Assembly: GCA_900540375.1 (NCBI GenBank)
Contig: UQFS01000048.1
Coordinates: forward strand, 1-14,599
Reading direction: 5' to 3'
DNA length: 14,599 nt
DNA from: an uncultured Prevotella sp.
GTDB taxonomy: Bacteria; Bacteroidota; Bacteroidia; Bacteroidales; Bacteroidaceae
Part shown: positions 7,392-13,514 of the stretch, in pieces
Position numbering within the stretch: the first letter of the stretch is position 1
Layout of the letters: every line of letters starts with the position of its first letter
The notes under the pieces: model-generated
Databases searched by the model: none
What the model saw: only the letters and a program-made list of their open reading frames with translations
What the model was told of the DNA's origin: nothing
Made by a program: the position numbers and the translations under genes

Positions 7392-8663
7392 TTATTTTCC
7401 GAACCTCACTCCCACGTTGACGTTGAACAGCAACTGCTTGTCGGTGTAGGCCGACTTCACGCCACTGCCATTCTTGAAGTAATACGCCAGACCGGGCTCG
7501 GCAAAGACGCTGAGGTTGGGCAGTATCGAGTAGGAGATACCTGCATTGACATTTGTGCTCAGCACAGGCCGGTGCTCACTGACCGTCGTCGACGTGGTCT
7601 TTGTGGAGGCCATGTCATCGTAGTGTGTTTTCTTCTTGCCGTACACCAGTTTTTCGATCTCACCACCTGCGCTGGCGTAGATCTTCACCTTGCTCTGCTG
7701 CCATACATTATAGCGGACGCTCACCGGAATACCGAGATAGTGCAGCCGCTGCGTACTGCTCTCACTGTGGTTGGCATAGAGATCCTCAAAGTCGGAACTC
7801 ATCGTACTGTAGGTCAGTCCCGTCGTCACACCCCATCGCTCATTGACAGGTATCGACACGGAAACGCCCGCACGGACTGGCAGGTGATGATGCTTCTCAC
7901 TGTGTATTGGTGTTTCCTGAAATGCCTTGCTAAGCAGAGTAGGGTAGGCGTAGAGTATAGGCATGCTGGCCACCAGCGGATCGCTCATCGTCATAGTCTG
8001 CCCATTGCCGTTACCACTATTTTGGAAATCGCCAACACCCTGATAATAAGCACTCAAGTGCATCGTACGGCGTGGTCTTTCATTGTTGTATGTCAAAAGT
8101 TGGTCATTGCTGTCCCAATCGTCCTTGTAACTGTTATAATAGTGGTTGGGTTCAGCCGTTTTGCGCTTCGCAACCTCTCCCTCCGTATTCGTTTCTTTCT
8201 TCTCTTCAGAAAGAGACTGCTGGCACAAAACATCCTTCTCTTTGTTTTCAGCTCTTTCCATTGGAGCTGAAGGCAATGTCCCCTTATTCTTAATTTGAGC
8301 AATAAGACTCGAAACAGTGTCGCCTGCGGACAAAGTCGTATGATGCTCGGCGGTCGTAGATGCTTGCCGTTGCGTTCTATGGCTTTGCGGCTGTTGCTGT
8401 TGCTGTTGCGATAGCAACCTTTCGCTATCGGGTTGTTGCCAGGTGAGATAGACAGCCGTACCCCCGATGACTGCTGCCAGCGAGGCGGCGACAGCCCATC
8501 GTTGCCACGTCAGGCGGTGCGTCTGAGCAACAGATGGTGGTGGCATCATCGTCAGGCCACGGCGTGCCATCTCCTGCTTGATGTCATCAAGCATACCGTC
8601 GGGAGCCTTCCGCTCGTAGCTGTCGGCCTTCCGTTTGATGTCAGTCATCCATTTGTTGTTCAT
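7392..8663 (-). CDS. Dual-membrane-spanning anti-sigma factor-like protein (Dma-type)
   Basis: The 423-aa protein has a mixed topology. Residues 1-55 are charged and lack a signal sequence, so they are probably cytoplasmic. Residues 56-75 (WAVAASLAAVIGGTAVYLTW) form one transmembrane helix. Residues 76 to about 195 are polar and low-complexity, with a six-glutamine run and many K/E/T residues. From about 200 the sequence alternates like an outer-membrane beta barrel of the OMP_b-brl type (VRAGVSVSIPVNERWGVTTG, HYLGIPVSVRYNV, KIYASAGGE) and ends NVGVRFGK. Its ATG overlaps the stop of the ECF sigma gene by 4 nt, so the two are translationally coupled. A cytoplasmic sigma-binding end, an inner-membrane helix, a periplasm-crossing linker and an outer-membrane barrel match the Dma family reported from Bacteroides thetaiotaomicron, which senses the envelope and controls vesiculation. 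The match is by architecture, not alignment. Confidence 0.82.
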   Translation of the reverse strand: MNNKWMTDIKRKADSYERKAPDGMLDDIKQEMARRGLTMMPPPSVAQTHRLTWQRWAVAASLAAVIGGTAVYLTWQQPDSERLLSQQQQQQPQSHRTQRQASTTAEHHTTLSAGDTVSSLIAQIKNKGTLPSAPMERAENKEKDVLCQQSLSEEKKETNTEGEVAKRKTAEPNHYYNSYKDDWDSNDQLLTYNNERPRRTMHLSAYYQGVGDFQNSGNGNGQTMTMSDPLVASMPILYAYPTLLSKAFQETPIHSEKHHHLPVRAGVSVSIPVNERWGVTTGLTYSTMSSDFEDLYANHSESSTQRLHYLGIPVSVRYNVWQQSKVKIYASAGGEIEKLVYGKKKTHYDDMASTKTTSTTVSEHRPVLSTNVNAGISYSILPNLSVFAEPGLAYYFKNGSGVKSAYTDKQLLFNVNVGVRFGK

Positions 8664-9211
8664 CCTAACCTCCTTTTGTAGTCTTTGATCATCTTGGCAA
8701 GCATCGTCTTCGCACGGTGCAACTGCGAAGCTGAACTGTCGGGTTTGATATGTAGCATTTGTCCGATCTCCTTATGGCTCAGTCCCTCTATGACGTAGAG
8801 GTTGAGCACTTGGCGGTAGCCCTCGGGCAGACGTCGGATCATCTCCATGAGCACATTGCCGTCAAGGCTCTCTGTGTCCGGCTCTTCATCGGGCAGGTCG
8901 GGCACTTCTTCTTTGTCGACGACATCGGTCTTTTGTTTTTGGCGTAGCGCTATCAGACATTCGTTGACCATGATGCGTGTCACCCAAGCCTTCAGACTGC
9001 CTTTACCGCGGTACTGAAACGAGTGAAACTGTGTGAAGATCTTGATGAAAGCCTCCTGCAACACGTCTTTCACTTCGTCGTCGTCGGCGATATAGCGCGC
9101 GCCCACACCCATGAGGTACCCGCTGAACAGCGTGAATAGGCCGTCCATCGCCGAGGCTTCTCCCCGGCGAAAGGCTTCTACGATCTGTTGTTCCTTATCG
9201 ATAACCTTCAT
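8660..9211 (-). CDS. ECF-family RNA polymerase sigma factor (Das-like partner)
   Basis: This 183-aa sigma factor has only regions 2 and 4, as in the ECF group. Region 2 spans about residues 14-92 and includes DVLQEAFIKIFTQFHSF and GSLKAWVTRIMVNECLIALR. An acidic linker covers about 94-118 (EEVPDLPDEEPDTE). Region 4 covers about 124-176 (LPEGYRQVLNLYVIEGLSHK, then EIGQML and the recognition helix SSASQLHRAKTMLAKMI). It overlaps the downstream Dma-like gene by 4 nt, the usual layout of a sigma factor and its cognate anti-sigma. The gene is preceded by a 136-bp spacer with an imperfect inverted repeat (9252-9286) and no TTTG/TAnnTTTG promoter, which is consistent with autoregulation from a sigma-specific promoter. 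Other ECF groups in Bacteroidetes pair with FecR-type regulators; none is seen here. Confidence 0.93.
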   Translation of the reverse strand: MKVIDKEQQIVEAFRRGEASAMDGLFTLFSGYLMGVGARYIADDDEVKDVLQEAFIKIFTQFHSFQYRGKGSLKAWVTRIMVNECLIALRQKQKTDVVDKEEVPDLPDEEPDTESLDGNVLMEMIRRLPEGYRQVLNLYVIEGLSHKEIGQMLHIKPDSSASQLHRAKTMLAKMIKDYKRRLG

Positions 9212-9251
9212 GATGGCAACACGCCTGTGGCGCTAATGGCTTGTTATGATC

Positions 9252-9286
9252 CTGACCGTTTGCTTGATAAATGCGGAAAAGGTCAG
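9252..9286. promoter_or_regulatory. Inverted repeat in the ECF sigma gene leader, candidate operator or autoregulated promoter
   Basis: CTGACCGTTT (9252-9261) and AAAAGGTCAG (9277-9286) are complementary at 9 of 10 positions, separated by 15 nt. The element lies 41-75 bp upstream of the ECF sigma start, in the only spacer that can hold its promoter. No housekeeping promoter match is present, so this could be the ECF-specific promoter/operator or an RNA hairpin in the leader. The repeat is seen directly; its role is inferred. Confidence 0.4.
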
Positions 9287-9347
9287 AACCTTGCACGAAT
9301 CTATACCTTATTTATATTGTTAACTACACCTTATTATATATATGTCC

Positions 9348-10742
9348 CTACGCCTGATGCTGTGCTGCTACCCGACGCAGGGTGATGGCGTAGGCGGTGA
9401 GCATCAGCACGCCGGTGAGCATCCATGAGATGGGATACACGGCCATGAGATGATTGAAGCCGGGATGTGACGGGCAATAGAAGAAGATCCAGCCCAACCG
9501 AAATACGCAGGTGCCGAAGATGGCGATCAGCGTAGGCTCCAGCGAATGTCCCAGGCCGCGCAGACACGCCGCCGAGATCTCGTAGCTCGCCGCAATCCAT
9601 TGGAAGACGAGTACGTCGGCCATTCGCTCACGGGCAAAGGCGATGACCTCGGGATCTGTGGTGAACAGCCAGAGGAAGAAGCCGCGCTCTCCATAGAACA
9701 GCAGGTTGCCGGCCAGACAGAACAGCGCACCGCAGACCATGCTTAACCAGAACACGCGCTTACAGCGGTCGATGAGACCGGCACCATAGTTCTGTCCGAC
9801 AAAGGTGACGGCAGTGCCCGTGAAGGCGCTCATCATAAAATAGCAGTAGTATTCAAAGTTCTGTTCCACCGACGATCCTGCGATGGCTGCGGCGCCGTAG
9901 CTGTTGATGCCGGTTTGTACAAACACGTTGCTGAAGGAGAAGAGCATGCTCTGCACGCCGGTGGGGATGCCGATGACGAGGATGCGGCGCAGTGACTGAC
10001 GGTCCACATGCAGTCGTGTGGCTTGCAGCCGGGACGGCCCGCTCTCATGGCGCAATACTCCTATCATGCACGAGGCACTGAACACATTGGCCAGTCCCGT
10101 GGCAGCAGCCACGCCCGCCACGCTCCACCGCAGGACGATGACGAAGAGCAGACAGCAGAGCGTGTTGATCACGCCGGCGGCAAGCAGCATATACAGCGGA
10201 CGGCGTGTGTCGCCCTTGCTGCGAAGGATGGCGGCACCGAAGTTGAAGATGATAAAGAACGGCACGCCGAGGAAGTAAACGCGCAGATAGGTCGTCGCGT
10301 CGGGTAGGATCTCCTGCGGCGTTGCCATCCAGCGGAGGATCGTAGGCGCAAAGGTCAGTCCGATGATCAACAACAACACGCTGCATACCAGGGCGATGAC
10401 GCATGTAGTACCTACGGCGTTGCGCACACGGTGACGGTCGCGGGCACCGATGGCCATGGCGATGACAGCATTAGCGCCGACCGAGATGCCGACAAAGAGA
10501 TTGATGAGCAGGTTGATGAGAAAGGTGTTCGCACCGACGGCAGCCAGTGCCTCGCTTGACGCAAAGCGTCCCACCACAGCCACGTCGATCGAGATGAACA
10601 GCTGTTGCAGGATGCTGCTCACCGCGAAAGGCATGGCCACCTGAAGCATCTTGCCTAAGAGTGGTCCGTGGAGCATGTCCATCATCTTGCTGTCTTTGCT
10701 TTTCTCATTTCTCATCGCCGGGTATTTTCCCTTTCTTGCCAT
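9348..10742 (-). CDS. MATE-family multidrug efflux transporter
   Basis: This inner-membrane protein of about 464 aa belongs to the MATE/NorM-MepA-DinF family, which exports cationic drugs and toxins using Na+ or H+ gradients. About twelve hydrophobic segments are visible. Family motifs include MLHGPLLGKMLQVAMPFAVS, SIDVAVVGRFASSEALAAVG, the start of the second half at RILVIGIPTGVQSMLFSFSN, and AVTFVGQNYGAG. The start is uncertain. A GTG at 10757 extends the frame but overlaps the tandem dyads; ATGs lie at 10742, 10715 and 10685, and the family core begins at MMDMLHGPLL. I chose 10742. The gene has its own promoter (10830-10861) and a leader packed with four 20-bp-spaced dyads, which suggests a dedicated repressor or RNA control. 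It ends 136 bp before the ECF sigma gene on the same strand, so read-through is possible. Confidence 0.92.
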   Translation of the reverse strand: MARKGKYPAMRNEKSKDSKMMDMLHGPLLGKMLQVAMPFAVSSILQQLFISIDVAVVGRFASSEALAAVGANTFLINLLINLFVGISVGANAVIAMAIGARDRHRVRNAVGTTCVIALVCSVLLLIIGLTFAPTILRWMATPQEILPDATTYLRVYFLGVPFFIIFNFGAAILRSKGDTRRPLYMLLAAGVINTLCCLLFVIVLRWSVAGVAAATGLANVFSASCMIGVLRHESGPSRLQATRLHVDRQSLRRILVIGIPTGVQSMLFSFSNVFVQTGINSYGAAAIAGSSVEQNFEYYCYFMMSAFTGTAVTFVGQNYGAGLIDRCKRVFWLSMVCGALFCLAGNLLFYGERGFFLWLFTTDPEVIAFARERMADVLVFQWIAASYEISAACLRGLGHSLEPTLIAIFGTCVFRLGWIFFYCPSHPGFNHLMAVYPISWMLTGVLMLTAYAITLRRVAAQHQA

Positions 10743-10807
10743 TTGGCATCGTTTCACACCAATTGGTATTTTTTTGCGCCACTTGGTACGGATTCACACC
10801 GTTTGGT
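10738..10807. repeat. Four dyad motifs at exact 20-bp spacing in the MATE leader
   Basis: The 10-bp dyads GCCATTTGGC (10738-10747), ACCAATTGGT (10758-10767, perfect palindrome), GCCACTTGGT (10778-10787) and ACCGTTTGGT (10798-10807) recur at 20-bp intervals. The flanks are partly conserved too: TTTCACACC precedes the second and ATTCACACC the fourth. The array lies between the -7 box (10830-10837, minus strand) and the MATE coding start, and the first unit overlaps the chosen ATG. Spacing near two helical turns would place bound dimers on one DNA face. An RNA-level role is also possible, since the array would be transcribed. Confidence 0.7.
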
Positions 10808-10829
10808 ATTATTGATTCTTAACTTCTTG

Positions 10830-10861
10830 CAAAGTTATAGTTTTTTTTTGTCACTTTCAAT
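10830..10861 (-). promoter_or_regulatory. Bacteroidetes promoter for the MATE gene
   Basis: On the minus strand ATTG (10858-10861, 3 of 4 to TTTG) is followed after 20 bp by TAACTTTG (10830-10837), a full TAnnTTTG match. The spacer contains a 10-nt homopolymer-rich A stretch. The predicted start site near 10823 puts the whole dyad array inside the 5' untranslated region. Confidence 0.7.
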
Positions 10862-11040
10862 CATATTCCCGTCAAAGTTACAAGAATTCCAAACCTTTTT
10901 TCATCCATCACGTTTTATCCTCTATCCACTGCCTTCCTCATGTGATAGTATAGATGCACATACAGCAATCTACAATCATGAACATGTTACTTAATGATCA
11001 TGTCTGACAGAGAAAATGAATACTTGTGTGTCTTGATCTT

Positions 11041-11281
11041 CATTTTGCACAAGATTTTCTTGCTACTTTCCCGCAAAAACCGTAAATTTGCAATCAAATT
11101 GCGTTAGCAGCCTTACGAAATATAGCACAGCTCTGCGAGAGGCAATTATTTATTGGTCTTATGTAGTTAGCGATCGGTACAAGTCTCTCAGATGTGGAGA
11201 ATCTATTTTTTCTAACCATCCCTTCCGCACACCGTGACGTGTGGGAGGAAGAAGAGTTGTGCACTTCACTATTCCGGTTGC
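11041..11281 (+). repeat. Long dispersed direct repeat, copy 1
   Basis: About 240 bp are shared with 11906-12140, 864 bp downstream in the same orientation. Near-identical blocks include GCGTTAGCAGCCTTACGAAA, TAGCACAGCTCTGCGAGA, TTAGCGAT with CGGTAC, GATGTGGAGAATCTATTTTT and AACCATCCCTTC/GACCATCCCTTC. A variable patch sits between them, and GAGTTGTGC closes the unit. Copy 1 contains a CACAC/GTGTG hairpin at about 11228-11243 that copy 2 does not preserve well. It sits about 180 bp upstream of a small gene. A transcribed leader or a non-autonomous element are both possible. Confidence 0.85.
11059..11090 (+). promoter_or_regulatory. Promoter-like element inside repeat copy 1
   Basis: CTTG (11059-11062, 3 of 4 to TTTG) is followed after 20 bp by TAAATTTG (11083-11090), a full TAnnTTTG match. 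The same pair recurs in copy 2. It would transcribe the rest of the repeat and then the 91-aa gene at 11459. Confidence 0.55.
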
Positions 11282-11376
11282 TTTGCTGATTATCGCTGTC
11301 AGACTTGGTTGTTATTCTCAAGGTCTCTCATCCACAAGCACCTGCTAAGCACACAGACTTCTTCTTCACATGCCCT

Positions 11377-11405
11377 TTTCCTCCCTACGGTGGGGTGTTA
11401 GGGAA
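11377..11405. repeat. Dispersed intergenic C/G palindromic element, copy B
   Basis: TTTCCTCCC, TACGGTGGGG and GTTAGGGAA parallel the element at 627-653 with a few substitutions. As there, it is intergenic and in the same orientation. It lies about 55 bp upstream of the 91-aa gene. Confidence 0.45.
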
Positions 11406-11458
11406 ACTTACAGTGGCGGACTATAGAAAACCTCAACATATCAATAACATATCATACC

Positions 11459-11734
11459 ATGAAGCATAAGACACAACAACGAAAGAAAGAAGAAAAGGAT
11501 CAAAAAATCGACGAATACAAAGAGTATTATGCCGAATTCCTCCAGCGGAAAGAGGCCGGAAACCAGACCATCGCAGCATTGAGTGAGATAGAGATTATCC
11601 TTATGCGGATGGCAGAACTTAAGGATCTGGGTATGAAAAATTCTCCTGAGTACAAGCAGCTTGAGCAACGTTATACCATGCTCAATGGCTTCAAAGACCG
11701 CCAGAAAATGCTGTTCGACGGAGTTGGCCTATAG
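11459..11734 (+). CDS. Small charged coiled-coil-like protein, unknown function
   Basis: The 91-aa protein begins MKHKTQQRKKEEKDQKIDEY and is rich in K, E and Q. Most of residues 5-80 look helical and could form a coiled coil (EIEIILMRMAELKDLGMK, PEYKQLEQRYTMLNGF). There is no signal peptide or membrane segment. I do not recognise a family. Codon usage is more like the GC-balanced left side than the AT-rich module to its right, which supports a real gene. It is flanked on both sides by copies of the long repeat, and copy 1 could supply its promoter through a leader of about 360 nt. A phage- or mobile-element-derived small protein is possible, but nothing proves it. Confidence 0.6.
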   Translation: MKHKTQQRKKEEKDQKIDEYKEYYAEFLQRKEAGNQTIAALSEIEIILMRMAELKDLGMKNSPEYKQLEQRYTMLNGFKDRQKMLFDGVGL

Positions 11735-11843
11735 AGGTGTTTTTAGGCAATCAGAAACTCTTATGGTTTTCTCTCCTTGTTGGTGCAAAATAGAGATACT
11801 ATAGTCCGTCAAGGCTACGCCAAGTACATGTTCGTAAGAAGTT

Positions 11844-11882
11844 CTTTGCGTAACCTTTGCGGACTCTTCGCGCCCTTCGTGG
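11844..11882. repeat. Degenerate tandem CTTTGCG-type array
   Basis: CTTTGCG (11844), CTTTGCG (11855), CTTCGCG (11866) and CTTCGTG (11876) recur with 11, 11 and 10 bp spacing. Similar CTTTGCG strings are a familiar type of dispersed intergenic repeat in several bacterial phyla. It directly precedes repeat copy 2 and has no counterpart before copy 1. Confidence 0.6.
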
Positions 11883-11905
11883 TTTTGTGAGAGCTCCGTG
11901 ATGTC

Positions 11906-12140
11906 GATTTTGCATCAATTCCTTGCGATATTGCAAAAAAAACTCGTAAATTTGCAACCAATTTGCGTTAGCAGCCTTACGAAACATAGCACAGCTCTGC
12001 GAGATTCGTCTACCAAATGTCTTGGAGTGATTAGCGATTATCGGTACCAGTCTCTCTGATGTGGAGAATCTATTTTTCTGACCATCCCTTCTGCACACAT
12101 AGCAGTGAGGAAGGTGCTAGAGTTGTGCGCTTCGCTAGCC
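11906..12140 (+). repeat. Long dispersed direct repeat, copy 2
   Basis: This is the second copy of the unit at 11041-11281. The promoter-like element, GCGTTAGCAGCCTTACGAAA, TAGCACAGCTCTGCGAGA and GATGTGGAGAATCTATTTTT are kept. The middle patch and the final 60 bp differ by substitutions and small indels, so the copies are old rather than a recent duplication. It precedes the ATPase/STAS-like module by about 220 bp. Confidence 0.85.
11922..11954 (+). promoter_or_regulatory. Promoter-like element inside repeat copy 2
   Basis: CTTG (11922-11925) is followed after 21 bp by TAAATTTG (11947-11954). The box pair is conserved with copy 1 while the spacer has diverged, which argues for function. It would drive a leader of about 400 nt ahead of the ATPase gene. 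Confidence 0.55.
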
Positions 12141-12360
12141 TTACTCTAACATAAATGCCCGTTAATTACCCACAAATTGCTCTTCAATATAAGAGGTATT
12201 TATGGAAATAGATGACTATTATCGTTATATGAGGAGCACTAGTACCTATTGCCGCTAGAACATTGCTACGAGCTATCGCTATTGCGGATGGAATAAGACG
12301 TTTGTCTTCGACAACTTTTATGTGGAATTTGACTTATAACACATACTACGGAAGTTCTAA

Positions 12361-13224
12361 ATGAACATGTATATCATATTTGAGAATTGTAATAAGGCCT
12401 ATTGGTTGCGCAAAATTAATGATTGCGTCCTAAGATTCAAAAACTATAGAGATGAAAAATATATATTAGATTTCGACAGTTCAATAAAAATAAGCGAGTT
12501 GCTCCCATTTCATTTGGTGACATTAGCAAATCTTATTCAATATCTGTTTGATATAGGAAATAGAGTTTTTATATCCTATGATAAAAACAAGAATGTATTT
12601 GACTATATTTACAATCAGTTGTATTTTTCAGAATATTGGAGTAATGGCAAGAACCATGTAGATGTCAAGGGAGGAACTAACATTTTCAATCTTTGGAGAA
12701 TAGTAGATTCGGAGAAGGATTTATACGTACCTAGAGTTGAAAACTATTTTAAGAGAAATTATTTTCGCAATCGGGATTTGAGCGTAATCAGTCAAATAAT
12801 GACAGAAGCTTATTACAATGTCTTTGATCACGCACATGCACGGAATAATGCATTTTCTTTGGTTATGTACAGAGAAGACACTAGTATGCTTCATGCTGCT
12901 ATTTCTGATTTCGGTATTGGTATAGCTAATTCAGTTAGAAAGATCGAACCGGCAATAGGGACAGATAAAGATGCTTTAGCAAAAGCCATAGAGGATAATT
13001 TCACAGTTCGCTCGACAGAGAGAAACAGGGGTTTTGGTCTTTCAAATATTTTAAATGGGAGCACTTCCGCCAGAATATTTAGTGGTAGTGCTCTTGTCGT
13101 GAAACAAAATGAGAATACAACAATTGTTAGTACTAATTTCTCATTCCCAGGTACATTAATCTATTTTGAGGTTGATTTATCTAAAACGGAGGAAGAAGAG
13201 GTCATTAATGATTTTGAATGGTAA
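12361..13224 (+). CDS. GHKL-type ATP-binding protein, anti-sigma/histidine-kinase-like
   Basis: The 287-aa protein has a C-terminal HATPase_c fold at about residues 140-275. The N box is E149-x3-N153-x3-H157 within MTEAYYNVFDHAH. The G1 box is D183-x-G185-x-G187 (ISDFGIGIANS). The G2 box is RGFGLSNI at 223-230. Residues 1-135 form an unrecognised N-terminal domain with no membrane segment. There is no phospho-acceptor dimerisation domain, so it is not an ordinary sensor kinase and more resembles SpoIIAB/RsbW-type kinases or solitary GHKL ATPases. It lies 11 bp upstream of a STAS-like gene, which fits a kinase-and-antagonist pair. The gene is distinctly AT-rich compared with the left side of the window, a sign of acquisition. 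The adjacent pairing is common in variable regions, but its output is unknown to me. Confidence 0.82.
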   Translation: MNMYIIFENCNKAYWLRKINDCVLRFKNYRDEKYILDFDSSIKISELLPFHLVTLANLIQYLFDIGNRVFISYDKNKNVFDYIYNQLYFSEYWSNGKNHVDVKGGTNIFNLWRIVDSEKDLYVPRVENYFKRNYFRNRDLSVISQIMTEAYYNVFDHAHARNNAFSLVMYREDTSMLHAAISDFGIGIANSVRKIEPAIGTDKDALAKAIEDNFTVRSTERNRGFGLSNILNGSTSARIFSGSALVVKQNENTTIVSTNFSFPGTLIYFEVDLSKTEEEEVINDFEW

Positions 13225-13235
13225 ATTAAAATAGT

Positions 13236-13514
13236 ATGGATATTATAATGAATGATATTCTCCGAGATACTAACAACTTGGAGATTGCTGGGAAAGTTTT
13301 GTATGACAATATAAAGAACGCAATTATCCAGAAGAAACAGGTTTACATAAATATGAATGGAGTATCCTCGCTTCCATCTATACTACTTAATGTTTCTCTT
13401 GGTCGAATTATTGACGAAGATGGAAAAGAAGTAATTAAGAGGTTTGTAATTTTTCGACAAATAACAAAGCAACAGGCTTTGCGCTTGAAAGACTATATGA
13501 TGCGTTACAAATAA
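13236..13514 (+). CDS. STAS-like (DUF4325-type) small protein
   Basis: This 92-aa cytosolic protein lies 11 bp after the ATPase gene and is surely co-transcribed. A central beta strand and turn, QVYINMNGVSSLPSILLNVS, is followed by an acidic turn (IIDEDGKEV), a second strand (RFVIFRQI) and a C-terminal helix. This layout recalls STAS-domain anti-sigma antagonists and the DUF4325 group, in which a strand followed by G-V-x-S-x-x-S marks the conserved loop. S364-like numbering does not apply; the candidate phospho-acceptor serines are those of the VSSLPS loop at about residues 44-49. The first ATG is used, and a second in-frame ATG four codons later is also possible. The family call is by pattern and context only. 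Confidence 0.68.
   Translation: MDIIMNDILRDTNNLEIAGKVLYDNIKNAIIQKKQVYINMNGVSSLPSILLNVSLGRIIDEDGKEVIKRFVIFRQITKQQALRLKDYMMRYK

Larger units (their letters stand above)
10862..11458. other. AT-rich intergenic region holding repeat copy 1 and an intergenic palindrome
   Basis: No convincing gene is seen here. The stretch 10862-11040 has no recognisable structure. Repeat copy 1 follows (11041-11281), then about 95 bp with nothing evident, then the C/G element at 11377-11405, and a short leader up to the 91-aa gene. A minus-strand open frame at 11094-11321 falls inside the repeat and has no homologue-like features. Base composition is markedly more A/T-rich than the left two-thirds of the window. 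Confidence 0.5.
11735..12360. other. Intergenic region with tandem CTTYGYG motifs, repeat copy 2 and a broken small frame
   Basis: From left to right it holds about 100 bp with nothing evident, the CTTTGCG-type tandem array (11844-11882), and repeat copy 2 (11906-12140). A short frame follows at 12202-12339: ATG, 17 further codons (MEIDDYYRYMRSTSTYCR), an in-frame TAG at 12256-12258, then 26 more open codons to TAA. No TAnnTTTG box is found close to the ATPase start, so the promoter in repeat copy 2 may serve the downstream module. Confidence 0.5.

Noticed and set aside
8395..8412. CTGTTGCTGTTG run in the Dma-like gene considered as a phase-variable repeat
   Set aside because: It is a triplet run encoding six glutamines in a disordered linker. 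Changes in unit number would keep the frame, so it cannot act as an on/off switch.
11094..11321. Minus-strand frame inside repeat copy 1, with a counterpart at 11799-12098 in copy 2
   Set aside because: The shared peptide blocks (KNRFSTSERLVPI, FRKAANA) follow from the DNA repeat. The frames diverge in length and have no promoter or ordinary codon usage, so I take them as by-products of the repeat.
11041..12140. Two repeat copies considered as a CRISPR array or integron attachment sites
   Set aside because: There are only two copies of about 240 bp with an 860-bp period and internal divergence. No cas genes, integrase or short regular repeats are present.
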